From Balneola sp. (GTDB lineage Bacteria > Bacteroidota > Rhodothermia > Balneolales > Balneolaceae): DNA of 64,000 nucleotides. Where the stretch lies: contig RHLJ01000003.1 in NCBI GenBank assembly GCA_003712055.1, forward strand, positions 1-64,000, written 5' to 3'. The translations under genes and the position numbers were made by a program. Below are positions 1 to 9,419 of this stretch, piece by piece (the first letter of the stretch is position 1; each line of letters opens with the position of its first letter). The notes under the pieces are model-generated. The model searched no databases. It was not told the DNA's origin and saw nothing but the letters and a program-made list of their open reading frames with translations.

Positions 1-244
1 CCATTGTAATAAAAATTTATACTCTGTGAGCCGACCCTACGCTCTCCTCATTCAAAAGAATTTCAGAGCTTATATAAAGCTCGCACAAACAATCTGTTTT
101 TTGCTTCTACATTATTTCAAGGAACAATGCCTTAGACATCAAATAATTTCCAAGACAGATTCCAAAGATACGGGATAAATCCATCAGATGTCAATAACTA
201 TCTGAACTTTTTTCTACTTTTTTTGCCCTAAACTTTGGAGCATA
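1..244. other. non-coding left edge
   Basis: No convincing gene is visible here. A minus-strand ATG at 4..2 could begin the next gene leftwards, but only that codon is inside the window. A promoter-like element for it is listed separately. A short palindrome (gagctt/aagctc, around 67-84) has no T-tract and is not called a terminator. Confidence 0.5.
163..194 (-). promoter_or_regulatory. Bacteroidota-type promoter for a gene off the left edge
   Basis: Read on the minus strand, TTG (194-192) lies 21 nt before TATCTTTG (170-163), an exact match to the TAnnTTTG -7 box known for Bacteroidota sigma factor. It points left, towards the possible ATG at position 4. The call rests on motif match only. 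Confidence 0.4.
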
Positions 245-282
245 AAAAAAGAAGTGAAACTCTATCGTTGCACTTCTTTTTT
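245..282 (-). terminator. terminator of the ribosomal super-operon
   Basis: A 12-bp perfect stem (245-256 with 271-282) with a 14-nt loop carries AAAAAAGAAGTG/CACTTCTTTTTT, so the minus-strand transcript ends in a T-run. It lies just after the rplQ stop and is the first clear terminator in the minus-strand gene run. Confidence 0.85.
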
Positions 283-298
283 AAAAGGGTTTAGAGGA

Positions 299-910
299 TT
301 ACTTTTTTTCTCCTTCCTCTTCCGTATCAGCTTCTGAAGTTTCTTCTTCAACAGACTCATTTTCTGCAGTTACTTCTTCAGAACTTTCTTCGCTAGCAAC
401 CTCTTCTTCCGCTGCTACAGCTTCTATTTCCTCTTCAACAACTGTTTCTGTAGCCTCAGCGGTTGCTGCTTCAGTAGCTGCCTCTGGTGCATTCGATTTC
501 TTAGTTCTTCGAGTTCTCTTTTTCTTGGTAGTTTTACCTTCGGGCTGAATGTCATTGAAATCTACTAACTCAATCACAGCCATTTCGGCTCCATCGCCTT
601 GCCTGAATCCGATTTTGATTACCCGGGTATAACCACCTGGTCGATCTTTCGCCTTTGGACCTACTTCAGCAAATAAAGCTTTTACTGTTTCTTTATCCTG
701 AAGACTAGAAAAAACTTCTTTCCTGTTTAGGTGATTATCTTCTTTAGCTCGCGTTATTAATGGCTCAATAAATCTACGAAGTTCTTTCGCTTTAGCTACG
801 GTAGTAACAATTCGGTGCTCTCTAACAAGAGCAGTTGCTAATGCCCTCATCGTTGCTCTTCTATGAGCAGCGGTACGGCTTAGTTTTCTACCTTTTACTT
901 TGTGGCGCAT
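299..910 (-). CDS. rplQ: 50S ribosomal protein L17 with long acidic tail
   Basis: L17 is a large-subunit protein that contacts 23S rRNA near the exit tunnel. The first ~117 residues are a standard L17 core beginning MRHKVKGRKLSRTAAHRRAT. At 203 residues it is much longer than the E. coli protein (127). The extra part is a short Lys/Arg block (about 126-138) followed by ~65 residues almost entirely of Glu, Ala, Thr, Ser and Val. The tail is low-complexity and probably disordered. Last gene of the super-operon, 16 nt after rpoA and followed by its terminator. Confidence 0.97.
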   Translation of the reverse strand: MRHKVKGRKLSRTAAHRRATMRALATALVREHRIVTTVAKAKELRRFIEPLITRAKEDNHLNRKEVFSSLQDKETVKALFAEVGPKAKDRPGGYTRVIKIGFRQGDGAEMAVIELVDFNDIQPEGKTTKKKRTRRTKKSNAPEAATEAATAEATETVVEEEIEAVAAEEEVASEESSEEVTAENESVEEETSEADTEEEGEKK

Positions 911-926
911 GATTTAATTTCCTTTC

Positions 927-1898
927 TTAGTCTAAATACTTGGATACATCCATACCAAATTGAAGATTCTTTTCTTCAATTACTTCAATCAGCTCGGTAA
1001 GAGATTTCTTTCCAAAGTTTCTGAATTTCAATAGGTCTTGCTCATCTCTTGCAACTAGTTCACCAATTGAATTGATGTTTGCAGATTTCAAGCAGTTGTA
1101 TGCACGAACACTCAAGTTCAAGTCTTCAATACTTGTTCGGAGTAGGTTGGCAATTCTTTGCTTCTCAGCATCTACTTCTTCCTCTTCCTGAGTGAATGGT
1201 TCTTCAATCTTCTCAGTGATGAACTTCTCAATGTGCTCTTTAAGAATTTTACCAGCAAGCGTTAATGCTTCTTTAGCATTTACTGAGCCATCAGTTTCAA
1301 CATCCATTACAAGCTTTTCGTAGTCAGTTCTTTGCCCAACACGAACGTTCTCTACATTGAACTTTACAGACTTGATAGGAGTATAGATTGCATCGATAGC
1401 AATAAGGTTTACATCTTCTTCATCAAAAGAAATTTCCTCTGCAGGAACATATCCTCTTCCACGACCTACACGAAGTTCGATCTCGAGCTCAGCATCATCA
1501 GCAAGATTAGCTATTACATGGTCAGTGTTTAGTACTTCGTACTCAGCAGTAGCATTATCAATGTCACCTGCAGTAAGTGTGCCACTACCTTTCTTGCTTA
1601 TGTGAATTACTCCACCGCTTTGCTCAACTTGCTTGAAGCGTACTTGCTTGAAGTTTAAGATGATTTCATAAACATCTTCCTTTACTCCTTTAATACTGGA
1701 ATACTCATGATCAACGCCATTAATTTTTACAGCATTGATAGCAATACCCGGAAGAGAAGAAAGAAGTACTCTTCGAAATGAATTTCCGATCGTAACACCA
1801 AATCCTCTCTCTAGTGGTTGAAGAACAAATGTACCGAAGTTGTCATCATCTTTAACAACATCGAGGCTTTCTGGCATTTGAATACTATAGTTACTCAT
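927..1898 (-). CDS. rpoA: DNA-directed RNA polymerase alpha subunit
   Basis: The alpha subunit dimerises to nucleate RNA polymerase assembly. At 323 residues it has the normal two-domain length: an N-terminal dimerisation/assembly domain (about 1-230) and an acidic linker (EEEEEVDAE region). The C-terminal domain (about 250-315) carries the helix-hairpin-helix elements CLKSANINSIGEL and RNFGKKSLTEL that contact UP-element DNA and activators. It lies between rpsD and rplQ, the usual alpha-operon order, so polymerase and ribosome synthesis are coupled. Confidence 0.98.
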   Translation of the reverse strand: MSNYSIQMPESLDVVKDDDNFGTFVLQPLERGFGVTIGNSFRRVLLSSLPGIAINAVKINGVDHEYSSIKGVKEDVYEIILNFKQVRFKQVEQSGGVIHISKKGSGTLTAGDIDNATAEYEVLNTDHVIANLADDAELEIELRVGRGRGYVPAEEISFDEEDVNLIAIDAIYTPIKSVKFNVENVRVGQRTDYEKLVMDVETDGSVNAKEALTLAGKILKEHIEKFITEKIEEPFTQEEEEVDAEKQRIANLLRTSIEDLNLSVRAYNCLKSANINSIGELVARDEQDLLKFRNFGKKSLTELIEVIEEKNLQFGMDVSKYLD

Positions 1899-1921
1899 AG
1901 TGATACGGTAAACTTTTAAAA

Positions 1922-2527
1922 TTACTTAGAATAAAGCTCAACAATAAGCTGAACATTGATGTTTTCTGGAATCTCTTCCATTGTGGGCTCATAAAGGAAT
2001 TTCCCGGAAGTTGATTTAGCATCTACTTCAACCCACTTGTATTTATTGCGAGGAGCACTGCTCAATGAATCCTGCACCAACTCAAGGTTTCTTGATTTTG
2101 GACGAAGTGAAATAATATCACCAGGCTTCACTGCATATGAAGGAATATTCACTGTACTACCATTTACTACAATGTGCTTATGTGAAACAAGCTGTCTCGC
2201 CTGACGACGAGTTTTCGTGAATCCCATTCTGAATACAGTATTATCTAATCTTGATTCCAGAGACTGAAGCAATACCTCACCAGTTACACCATCCTTTGCA
2301 CTTGCTGCTTCATACAGATTACGGAATTGCTTCTCTAAAAGTCCGTATGTGTATTTTGCCTTTTGCTTTTCTTCTAGTTGAACAGCGTATTCTGATTTTC
2401 TTTGGAATCTTGATCGGCCATGCTGACCTGGGCCATAAGGCTTTCTTTCAAGAGCTTTACTAGCTCCAAAAATTGGTTCTTTAAACCTTCTAGCCTTTTT
2501 CTGTTTTGGTCCTCTATATCTTGCCAT
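1922..2527 (-). CDS. rpsD: 30S ribosomal protein S4, zinc-free type
   Basis: S4 is a primary 16S rRNA binder that nucleates assembly of the small-subunit body. The 201 residues contain an N-terminal region starting [18 protein letters not shown] and the S4 RNA-binding fold (about 92-155, [12 protein letters not shown] and [14 protein letters not shown]). There are no cysteines in the N-terminal region, so this is the non-zinc form. In many bacteria S4 represses its own operon; no leader motif for this was identified here. Confidence 0.98.
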   Translation of the reverse strand: MARYRGPKQKKARRFKEPIFGASKALERKPYGPGQHGRSRFQRKSEYAVQLEEKQKAKYTYGLLEKQFRNLYEAASAKDGVTGEVLLQSLESRLDNTVFRMGFTKTRRQARQLVSHKHIVVNGSTVNIPSYAVKPGDIISLRPKSRNLELVQDSLSSAPRNKYKWVEVDAKSTSGKFLYEPTMEEIPENINVQLIVELYSK

Positions 2528-2546
2528 GTGTTATTACAATAACTAA

Positions 2547-2954
2547 TTAAACTCTTCTTCTTTTTGGTGGGCGACATCCGTTATGCGGGATTGGAGTCTT
2601 GTCTACAATAGAAGAGATCTCTAATCCAACATTTGCCATTGCCCGAACAGCTGCTTCTCTACCAGAACCAGGTCCTTTTACAAATACTTCCACTTTTCTT
2701 AGCCCCATATCATGGGCAGCTCTGGCAGCAGTTTCAGCACTTAGCTGAGCTGCATACGGTGTATTTTTTCTTGAGCCTTTAAATCCTTCTTTACCAGCAG
2801 AAGACCAGGAAAGTACATTTCCGTTAGCATCTGTAATGGTAACAATCACATTATTGAAAGTAGCCTTTACAAAAGCCATCCCATTAGGATCACTAACCTG
2901 CTTTTTCTTTTTTCTTTTAGCTGCTGCAGCTGAGCTTGCTTGCTTCTTAGCCAT
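2547..2954 (-). CDS. rpsK: 30S ribosomal protein S11
   Basis: S11 forms part of the platform and mRNA exit region of the small subunit. The 135 residues carry the family motif [14 protein letters not shown] and the basic C-terminus [13 protein letters not shown] Lys/Ala-rich N-terminal arm precedes the globular domain. Located 20 nt after rpsM and 19 nt before rpsD. Confidence 0.98.
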   Translation of the reverse strand: MAKKQASSAAAAKRKKKKQVSDPNGMAFVKATFNNVIVTITDANGNVLSWSSAGKEGFKGSRKNTPYAAQLSAETAARAAHDMGLRKVEVFVKGPGSGREAAVRAMANVGLEISSIVDKTPIPHNGCRPPKRRRV

Positions 2955-2973
2955 AATTACTTGTCAATTAAAA

Positions 2974-3351
2974 TTACTTAGTAGCTTTCTTCTTATTGGC
3001 AACGGTTCGCTTTTTACCCTTACGAGTACGCGCGTTTGTCTGAGTTCTTTGACCTCGAACAGGAAGCCCTTTACGATGCCTTACTCCTCTATAACTGCCG
3101 ATCTCTATAAGTCGACGAATGTTTCCATTCACTTCACTTCGTAGAGCACCTTCCACTTTATATTCTTCATCAATCATCGTACGGATAGCACTCACTTGCT
3201 CATCAGTCCAATCCTGTACTTTAATGTTCTCATCAATCTCAAGTGATGATAGAATATTATGAGACTGAGAACGCCCAATCCCATGTATATAAGTAAGGCC
3301 TATTAGCCCTCTTTTTTGTTTTGGTAAATCAATTCCTGCGATTCGTGCCAT
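2974..3351 (-). CDS. rpsM: 30S ribosomal protein S13
   Basis: S13 sits in the head of the small subunit and makes the intersubunit bridge to the 5S rRNA/L5 region. The 125 residues begin [14 protein letters not shown] and contain the H2TH-type segment and the basic tail [19 protein letters not shown] typical of the family. It follows the short rpmJ gene by 14 nt, as in most alpha operons. Confidence 0.98.
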   Translation of the reverse strand: MARIAGIDLPKQKRGLIGLTYIHGIGRSQSHNILSSLEIDENIKVQDWTDEQVSAIRTMIDEEYKVEGALRSEVNGNIRRLIEIGSYRGVRHRKGLPVRGQRTQTNARTRKGKKRTVANKKKATK

Positions 3352-3365
3352 ATATACTTATGCAA

Positions 3366-3482
3366 TTATCCCTGTCGCTGCTTGTGGCGAGGGTTTTTCT
3401 TATTGATTACATACAAACGACCTTTTCGTCTTACAATCTTGTCGTCTGAGCTTCTTTTTTTAACCGAAGATCTTGTTTTCAT
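3366..3482 (-). CDS. rpmJ: 50S ribosomal protein L36, cysteine-free
   Basis: A 38-codon gene in the infA-rpsM gap, read directly from the sequence: it starts [12 protein letters not shown] and ends NPRHKQRQG, the invariant L36 C-terminus. Zinc-type L36 uses three Cys and one His. Here the Cys positions are Ser11, Asp14 and Asn27, and only the histidine of PRHKQ remains, so this is the zinc-independent form. Gene order infA-rpmJ-rpsM is the canonical one. It is too short for many gene callers. Confidence 0.95.
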   Translation of the reverse strand: MKTRSSVKKRSSDDKIVRRKGRLYVINKKNPRHKQRQG

Positions 3483-3493
3483 GTCTACAGTAG

Positions 3494-3712
3494 TTATTTG
3501 TATCGATAGGTAATTCGTCCTTTACTCAAATCGTAAGGAGACATCTCAACAGCTACTTTATCTCCGGGAAGAATTTTGATGTAGTACATCCTCATCTTTC
3601 CAGAAACATGAGCAAGTAATTCATGCCCATTTTCCAGCTGCACTCTGAATTGTGCATTTGGAAGTGCTTCTAAGATTTCACCATCCTGTTTGATCGGCTC
3701 TTGTTTAGCCAT
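3494..3712 (-). CDS. infA: translation initiation factor IF-1
   Basis: IF-1 occupies the ribosomal A site during initiation and helps IF-2 and IF-3. The 72 residues form a single S1/OB-fold domain with the family signatures [21 protein letters not shown] and [21 protein letters not shown] in order (quoted in parts). It overlaps the end of map by 8 nt, which suggests translational coupling, and is followed 11 nt later by rpmJ. Confidence 0.98.
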   Translation of the reverse strand: MAKQEPIKQDGEILEALPNAQFRVQLENGHELLAHVSGKMRMYYIKILPGDKVAVEMSPYDLSKGRITYRYK

Positions 3713-4514
3713 ATTGAATTACATTATCTTGATTTTTCGACAGCTCGGCAATATAGTCAAAAGTACTGAGAATTTCAGCACTTCCTTCCCTCACTACAAT
3801 ATCATGTTCGAAGTGAGCAGAAACTTTACCATCGGCCGTTACTACCGTCCAACCATCTTTCAACGTTTTTACTTTCCACGAACCCATATTTATCATGGGC
3901 TCAATCGCAAGGGTCATACCTGAACGCAGGCGCTCCCCTTTTCCTTTTCTTCCGTAATTGGGAACTGATGGATCTTCATGTAATGATTTTCCTAATCCGT
4001 GCCCAACTAAATCCTTTACAACTCCAAACCCTTCTTTCTCGCAATGGCTCTGGATGGAACTTCCTATATCTCCCATCCTATTACCATGTACTGCATGCTC
4101 AATCCCGAGATAGAGTGATTCAAGAGTAGTACGCAATAAATTCAGTACCTCATCATCACAATCTCCAACCGCAAAAGTAAACGCGTGATCACCGAAGTAA
4201 CCATCTTTTTCTACTCCACAGTCAACAGAGACTACATCTCCTTCGTTAAGCACGCGATCTCCCGGAATTCCATGTACAACTTCTTCATTTACTGAAATAC
4301 AAAGCGTACCTGGAAATGGATTATTACTAGGGCCATAACCTTTGAAAGCTGGCCTGGCATTATTTGCCTTTATATAATCCTCCGCAATCCGATCAAGCTT
4401 TCCAGTGGTAACTCCTGGCTCAATGTACTTACCAACCTGGCCAAGTGTTCTGGAAACAAGTTGCGCGCTTTCACGCATCTTGTCGATTTCGGATTCACTT
4501 TTAAGGTAGATCAT
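3705..4514 (-). CDS. map: type I methionine aminopeptidase
   Basis: Removes the N-terminal methionine from nascent proteins. The 269-residue pita-bread fold shows the metal ligands in order: Asp in [11 protein letters not shown], Asp in YFGDHAFTF, His in [13 protein letters not shown], Glu in LAIEPM and Glu in [22 protein letters not shown] is also diagnostic. It sits 2 nt after secY and overlaps infA, the usual secY-map-infA arrangement. Confidence 0.97.
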   Translation of the reverse strand: MIYLKSESEIDKMRESAQLVSRTLGQVGKYIEPGVTTGKLDRIAEDYIKANNARPAFKGYGPSNNPFPGTLCISVNEEVVHGIPGDRVLNEGDVVSVDCGVEKDGYFGDHAFTFAVGDCDDEVLNLLRTTLESLYLGIEHAVHGNRMGDIGSSIQSHCEKEGFGVVKDLVGHGLGKSLHEDPSVPNYGRKGKGERLRSGMTLAIEPMINMGSWKVKTLKDGWTVVTADGKVSAHFEHDIVVREGSAEILSTFDYIAELSKNQDNVIQYG

Positions 4515-4516
4515 TG

Positions 4517-5830
4517 TTAAGCCCTGCGGCTTCGCCCTTTGATCTTTCCTGTTTTCATGAAACCATCATAATGACGCATCATCAAATGGCTCTCAATCTG
4601 TTGCAGAGTATCTAACGCAACACCAACTATAATCAACAGACTTGTACCCCCATAGAAGAGAGCAAATCCTGGAGTAACTCCAAAGTTGATTACGATTGCA
4701 GGAAGAATCGCTACAAAAGAAAGAAATAGTGAACCCGGAAGGGTAATTTTTGTCAAAATATTATCAATGAACTCTACGGTAGATTTACCTGGGCGAACAC
4801 CCGGAATAAAACCACCTTGTCTTTTCATGGTATCAGCCATTTCCTTTGGATTGATGGCGATAGCCGTATAGAAAAATGTGAAAAACACACAGATAAAGAA
4901 GAATACTACCGAGTATAAGAAACCGGAGTAGTCAACCGACCATGCTGTTAATAATTGGACAGTTTCATTCTCTGGGAAAAACGATCCAACTGTGCTAGGA
5001 ATGAACATGATTGACTGTGCAAAAATAATAGGCATTACACCTGCTGCATTTACACGAAGTGGTAAATATTGAGTCGTTCCACCATATACTTTTCTTCCAA
5101 CCACTCGCTTTGCATACTGTACAGGAATCTTTCTGGTTCCTTGAGTAAGTAAGACTACAGCTGCAATAATGAGGACCAGCACAGCAATCTCAATTAATAC
5201 GATAATTGCATTACTCTTGGTTGTAACCTCATTAATAAGGTTTGCAGGTAGTACTGCAATAATACCAATCATGATAATTAGCGAAATACCATTCCCAATC
5301 CCTCGATCAGTAATTCGCTCACCTAACCACATTACAAATGCAGTACCTGCTGTTAATACAATAATGGAAGTAATTGTGAATGCCACAGGACTTACAATAA
5401 TTGCTCCAGGAGCTGTCGCAATCAGGTTTATAGAAAATGCAACAGCCTGAAGTGCGGTAATACCAACTGTACCATATCGGGTTAGACGCGTAATCTTCCT
5501 TCTCCCTTCTTCACCTTCACGTTGAAGCTTTTGGAAATAAGGTACTACAGCCCCCATTAACTGAATGATGATAGAAGCGGTAATGTATGGCATAATACCA
5601 AGCGCAAATACACCCGCACGAGAGAAAGCCCCTCCCACAAACATATCAAACAAGCCCAGAAGGCTGTTTGCTCCACTTCCAGTAGAGTCTAGAAGTGCAC
5701 CAGGATCTACTCCTGGTAACGTGATATAACTTCCTACCCTGTAGACCATCAAGATTCCTACTGTGTATAGAATCCTGTTTTTCAGGTCCTCGATTTTAAA
5801 GATGTTGCGGAAATTTTCTATCAGACTCAT
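4517..5830 (-). CDS. secY: protein translocase subunit SecY
   Basis: SecY is the channel of the Sec translocon in the inner membrane. The 437 residues contain about ten hydrophobic segments. Recognisable family signatures are YRVGSYITLPGVDP near the N-terminus, a plug region rich in Gly/Ser (TGSGANSLLGLFDMF), ITDRGIGNGISLIIM, and NPKEMADTMKRQGGFIPGVR near the C-terminus. It lies downstream of rplO as in most spc operons, so translocon and ribosome are co-expressed. Confidence 0.98.
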   Translation of the reverse strand: MSLIENFRNIFKIEDLKNRILYTVGILMVYRVGSYITLPGVDPGALLDSTGSGANSLLGLFDMFVGGAFSRAGVFALGIMPYITASIIIQLMGAVVPYFQKLQREGEEGRRKITRLTRYGTVGITALQAVAFSINLIATAPGAIIVSPVAFTITSIIVLTAGTAFVMWLGERITDRGIGNGISLIIMIGIIAVLPANLINEVTTKSNAIIVLIEIAVLVLIIAAVVLLTQGTRKIPVQYAKRVVGRKVYGGTTQYLPLRVNAAGVMPIIFAQSIMFIPSTVGSFFPENETVQLLTAWSVDYSGFLYSVVFFFICVFFTFFYTAIAINPKEMADTMKRQGGFIPGVRPGKSTVEFIDNILTKITLPGSLFLSFVAILPAIVINFGVTPGFALFYGGTSLLIIVGVALDTLQQIESHLMMRHYDGFMKTGKIKGRSRRA

Positions 5831-5846
5831 TCGTCGCTAGTTCCGA

Positions 5847-6299
5847 TTATTTAATGATGGTTACGGTTCCGCCTGCTTTTTCTACTTTTTCAATAGCAGC
5901 TTTGCTGGCAGCATGTACTTCAATTTCGATTTTGTCCTTGAACTCTCCGGTTCCAAGAACTTTTACAAGATCCTTGTTATGAGCTAAACCAGCTCCAACT
6001 AAATCAACTATAGTAATAGTAGCTTCAAGCTTCCCTGCTTCAATATACTCGCTGATTGTTCTAAGATTAATAGGTCGGTATTCAACACGGTTCGGATTCT
6101 TAAAACCGAATTTTGGAATACGTCGTTGTAGGGGCATCTGACCACCTTCGAACCAGGCTCTTCTTGAATAACCTGATCTGGACTTTTGACCATTCATACC
6201 ACGACCTGATTCCTGTCCTTTACCAGAACCTTCACCACGCCCAACTCTTTTCGAGTTTTTCTTATTTGGAGCCGGTGCTTTTAAATTAGTTAAATCCAT
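5847..6299 (-). CDS. rplO: 50S ribosomal protein L15
   Basis: L15 is a late-assembly 23S rRNA-binding protein. The 150 residues start MDLTNLKAPAPNKKNSKRVG, with the Gly/Arg/Ser-rich extension GRGEGSGKGQESGRGMNGQK followed by the globular domain. Its start lies only 21 nt after the rpsE stop. In most bacteria rpmD (L30) occupies this junction; it is absent here. Confidence 0.98.
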   Translation of the reverse strand: MDLTNLKAPAPNKKNSKRVGRGEGSGKGQESGRGMNGQKSRSGYSRRAWFEGGQMPLQRRIPKFGFKNPNRVEYRPINLRTISEYIEAGKLEATITIVDLVGAGLAHNKDLVKVLGTGEFKDKIEIEVHAASKAAIEKVEKAGGTVTIIK

Positions 6300-6320
6300 A
6301 GTTCAAATATGTTATCGGTA

Positions 6321-6845
6321 TTAACCTTCGAATACTTTATTAAGAGAAACGCCTCTTCTCTGCGCTACTTCTACAGGGTCAGTTAATTCTTTTAATGCCT
6401 GAAATGCAGCCTTCACCATGTTATGAGGGTTAGAAGAACCTTGAGACTTTGAAAGAATATTGTGAACACCAGCTACATCGAGCAAGTTTTTTACGGCACC
6501 ACCAGCAATTACACCAGTACCTTCTGATGCCGGACGTAATAATACTTTTCCTGCTCCTGCTTTTCCAACCACAGGATGGTAGATGCTTTTACTTGCAGTA
6601 AGTGGAATTCTGATCAAATTCTTTTTTGCGTTGTCAAAGCCTTTTTGGATAGCGTCAGAAACCTCGTTCGCTTTACCAAGACCATGACCTACAACTCCAT
6701 TACCATCTCCTACTACAACAATGGCATTAAAGCTAAATCGACGACCACCTTTTACTACTTTTGCTACACGGTTAACGTGAACCAGCTTCTCCTCTAAATT
6801 TAGGTTTGCTGCTGGGATAGATTGTTTTCTTCTTACTTTAGGCAT
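6321..6845 (-). CDS. rpsE: 30S ribosomal protein S5
   Basis: S5 is a small-subunit protein at the decoding site and mRNA entry, important for fidelity. The 174 residues have the double-stranded RNA-binding-like N-terminal domain ([31 protein letters not shown]) and the C-terminal domain ([19 protein letters not shown]). Length is normal. It lies between rplR and rplO with no L30 gene following. Confidence 0.98.
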   Translation of the reverse strand: MPKVRRKQSIPAANLNLEEKLVHVNRVAKVVKGGRRFSFNAIVVVGDGNGVVGHGLGKANEVSDAIQKGFDNAKKNLIRIPLTASKSIYHPVVGKAGAGKVLLRPASEGTGVIAGGAVKNLLDVAGVHNILSKSQGSSNPHNMVKAAFQALKELTDPVEVAQRRGVSLNKVFEG

Positions 6846-6862
6846 TACTTAGTCCAGTTCTT

Positions 6863-7198
6863 TTAAAAGTCTAATCCACCTTCACGGGCACCTTCGGCAG
6901 CCGCTTTGATAATTCCATGATATTGGTATCCGCCTCTATCAAATACGATAGTGTTAATACCTTTGTCTTGAGCTGCTTTTGCCAGTTCAGTTCCAGCCTG
7001 TTTTGCTTTTTCAACACCAGCTTCAGCTTTGTTTGATGCAAGAGTAACTCCAGCTGCATCATCAATTAGTTGCAGGTAAGTAAACTTGTTACTTTTGTAA
7101 ACGCTTAACCGTGGCCTTTCAGCAGTACCTTTTACAGTAGCACGGATCCGAGCTCTGATTTTATTCCTGCGTTCAGTTTTTTTCTGATTCTTATTCAT
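6863..7198 (-). CDS. rplR: 50S ribosomal protein L18
   Basis: L18 binds 5S rRNA in the central protuberance together with L5. The 111 residues have a basic N-terminal arm, then [20 protein letters not shown], and end with [20 protein letters not shown] and a C-terminal REGGLDF, all typical of L18. Gap to rplF is 10 nt and to rpsE 17 nt. Confidence 0.98.
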   Translation of the reverse strand: MNKNQKKTERRNKIRARIRATVKGTAERPRLSVYKSNKFTYLQLIDDAAGVTLASNKAEAGVEKAKQAGTELAKAAQDKGINTIVFDRGGYQYHGIIKAAAEGAREGGLDF

Positions 7199-7208
7199 TT
7201 CTTAGTCC

Positions 7209-7763
7209 TTATTTAGCCGCTGATTTACCTGCTTTACGTCTAATCTGCTCACCAACATACCGGATACCTTTTCCTTTATATGGTTCAGGCTTACGGAATG
7301 AGCGAATCTTTGCAGAAACCTGACCAACCAACTCCTTATCGATACCTGAAATGATAAGAATTGGGTTTTTGCTGGATTTGGTATCTACTTCAATTTTAAT
7401 CCCTTGAGGCGGTACGAAGAAGATCGGGTGAGAATAACCAAGGTTTAGTTCAAGTACATCACCGCTCATAGCAGCTCTGAAACCCACGCCAATGATTTCT
7501 AGTTTTTTAGTGTACCCTTCGGTAACTCCAACTACCATATTATTGATAAGAGAACGGTAAAGACCGTGAAGTGCACGATCTGATTTTTGCTCAGAGCTTC
7601 TCTTTACAACTATAGTGTTTTCACTTTTTTCAACAGTGATATTTGGATGAACCTGAAGACTGTTTTCGCCTTTATCCCCTTTTACAGTGATAATGTTGTC
7701 AGCGCTAATGCTTAGTTCAACTTTATCGGGAAGGGCAACGGGTAATTTTCCTATACGAGACAT
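7209..7763 (-). CDS. rplF: 50S ribosomal protein L6
   Basis: L6 lies near the GTPase-associated centre and contacts 23S rRNA helix 97. The 184 residues start MSRIGKLPVALPD and comprise two similar alpha/beta domains. The second ends in the diagnostic RKPEPYKGKGIRYVGEQIRRK. Length is close to the family norm. Confidence 0.98.
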   Translation of the reverse strand: MSRIGKLPVALPDKVELSISADNIITVKGDKGENSLQVHPNITVEKSENTIVVKRSSEQKSDRALHGLYRSLINNMVVGVTEGYTKKLEIIGVGFRAAMSGDVLELNLGYSHPIFFVPPQGIKIEVDTKSSKNPILIISGIDKELVGQVSAKIRSFRKPEPYKGKGIRYVGEQIRRKAGKSAAK

Positions 7764-7778
7764 AGTTTAATACTCTTT

Positions 7779-8171
7779 TTAATAAACGGTACAAAGTACT
7801 TCGCCGCCAACATTAAGTTTGCGAGCTTCTTTATCAGTCATTACACCTTTCGAAGTAGATAGAATTACCACTCCAAGGCCGTTTTGAGCGCGTGGCACTT
7901 CAGCCGCTCCGCTATACTTTCTTAATCCAGGCTTAGAAAATCTTGTAAGGTCACGGATTACAGGTAAACCATACGAATCATATTTCAGGAACATCCTGAT
8001 TACGCCTTGCTTACCATCTTCAATATCGATGAACTTAGAGATGTATCCTTTATCTACAAGGATCTTAGCCATTGCGCGCTTTAATTTAGATGCAGGAACA
8101 TCCACTTTTCTGTGGCCTGCAGTTTGCGCATTTCTAATTCGAGTTAAAAAATCTGCTATCGGATCGTTCAT
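7779..8171 (-). CDS. rpsH: 30S ribosomal protein S8
   Basis: S8 binds the central domain of 16S rRNA and is an spc-operon repressor in E. coli. The 130 residues start NDPIADFLTRIRNA after Met and end STSKGVMTDKEARKLNVGGE plus VLCTVY, both conserved. Only 6 nt separate it from rpsN, so translation is probably coupled. Confidence 0.98.
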   Translation of the reverse strand: MNDPIADFLTRIRNAQTAGHRKVDVPASKLKRAMAKILVDKGYISKFIDIEDGKQGVIRMFLKYDSYGLPVIRDLTRFSKPGLRKYSGAAEVPRAQNGLGVVILSTSKGVMTDKEARKLNVGGEVLCTVY

Positions 8172-8177
8172 TTCAGT

Positions 8178-8447
8178 TTACCAACTTGCTTTTCTTACGC
8201 CAGGGATTTTTCCATCCGAAGCTAATTCACGGAACTTGATTCGAGAAATACCATATCTCCCAATGTATCCTCTACTACGGCCAGTAATACTGCACCGGTT
8301 TCTTACACGAGTAGGGCTCGCATTTCTAGGGAGCTTTTGTAAGGCTTCATAATCACCAGCCTCTTTTAAAGCAGCCCGCTTTTCAGCGAATTTCTCTACT
8401 GTTCTTTTTCTTTTCTCGTTTCTTGCTATCCAGGATTTTTTAGCCAT
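8178..8447 (-). CDS. rpsN: 30S ribosomal protein S14, zinc-free long form
   Basis: S14 is a small-subunit head protein. The 89 residues are the long, zinc-independent form: [15 protein letters not shown] at the N-terminus and [20 protein letters not shown] near the C-terminus, with a single Cys and no paired CxxC motifs. With L36 and S4 also lacking zinc ligands, this operon seems not to depend on zinc for these proteins. Confidence 0.98.
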   Translation of the reverse strand: MAKKSWIARNEKRKRTVEKFAEKRAALKEAGDYEALQKLPRNASPTRVRNRCSITGRSRGYIGRYGISRIKFRELASDGKIPGVRKASW

Positions 8448-8461
8448 AATGGAATTTCGTA

Positions 8462-9013
8462 TTAATTTCTTCTTTTAAATGGCATTCCGAAGTGTTTTAG
8501 CAATGCTAAAGACTCTTCATCAGTTTCTGCAGTGGTTACAAACGTAATGTCCATACCATGCAGCTTTGTAACTTTATCAGTATCAATTTCAGGGAAAATG
8601 GTATGCTCTTTTACACCCATTGTGTAGTTACCACGCCCGTCAAAACTCCTGTCAGGAATACCTTGAAAGTCACGAGTTCTAGGTAATGCCAGGTTAATGA
8701 ATCTATCAAGGAATTCGTACATGATACGACCTCTTAGAGTCACCTTACATCCGATTGGCATTCCTTCTCTTAACTTAAAGTTAGAGATAGATTTTTTTGC
8801 TTTAGTGGTTACTGGCTGTTGGCCAGTAATCAGAGCCATATTTGCAACAATAGTATCTAATGATTTCTTGTCTTGAATCGCTTCTCCGGATCCCACATTA
8901 AGCACAATCTTCTGGAGCTTAGGAATAGCCATCACATTCTCATAGGCAAACTCTTCCTTAAGCTTAGGAGCAATCTCTTCTTTATAAAATGTATATAGTC
9001 TTGCTTCTGCCAT
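8462..9013 (-). CDS. rplE: 50S ribosomal protein L5
   Basis: L5 binds 5S rRNA and forms an intersubunit bridge with S13. The 183 residues contain family motifs [36 protein letters not shown] and [19 protein letters not shown]. Length is normal. Placed between rplX and rpsN as in the canonical spc order. Confidence 0.98.
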   Translation of the reverse strand: MAEARLYTFYKEEIAPKLKEEFAYENVMAIPKLQKIVLNVGSGEAIQDKKSLDTIVANMALITGQQPVTTKAKKSISNFKLREGMPIGCKVTLRGRIMYEFLDRFINLALPRTRDFQGIPDRSFDGRGNYTMGVKEHTIFPEIDTDKVTKLHGMDITFVTTAETDEESLALLKHFGMPFKRRN

Positions 9014-9025
9014 TGTTATCTACAA

Positions 9026-9406
9026 TTATTTGTCTATGATTTCACCACTGGTCTTTGCATAGCGAACCCAACGGCCTTTACCGTTTTCTTCAAGTCGCTT
9101 GCGACCAATTCTTGATGGCTCTCCAGTTGAAGGATCCACTACCATCACATTTGAAATGTGAATAGGGGCTTCTTTATGGATTCTTCCACCTTGTTGATTT
9201 TCTTGAGAAGGCTTTTCGTGGTGTGTTCTGATGTTAACACCTTCAACAAGTACCCTTTCCTGATCCGGGAAAACCATTAATACTCTTGCCTGGTAACCCT
9301 TATCACGAGAAGGTTGACCTTTTGAGCTGGTAATCGCCTTAGTTAGGGCAACTGTATCGCCTTTTTTAACGTGTAATTTTCGTTGTGTATTGAACCTGCG
9401 TGGCAT
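9026..9406 (-). CDS. rplX: 50S ribosomal protein L24
   Basis: L24 is an assembly initiator protein for the large subunit. The 126 residues contain a KOW domain near the N-terminus ([20 protein letters not shown]) and [20 protein letters not shown] in the middle. The family is usually ~100-105 residues; the added length is mainly at the C-terminus ([20 protein letters not shown] onwards) and in a small N-terminal insertion. Confidence 0.97.
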   Translation of the reverse strand: MPRRFNTQRKLHVKKGDTVALTKAITSSKGQPSRDKGYQARVLMVFPDQERVLVEGVNIRTHHEKPSQENQQGGRIHKEAPIHISNVMVVDPSTGEPSRIGRKRLEENGKGRWVRYAKTSGEIIDK

Positions 9407-9419
9407 TACTCTAATCCTT

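Noticed and set aside
67-84. Terminator at the left edge
   Set aside because: The gagctt/aagctc palindrome is short and not followed by a T-run on either strand.
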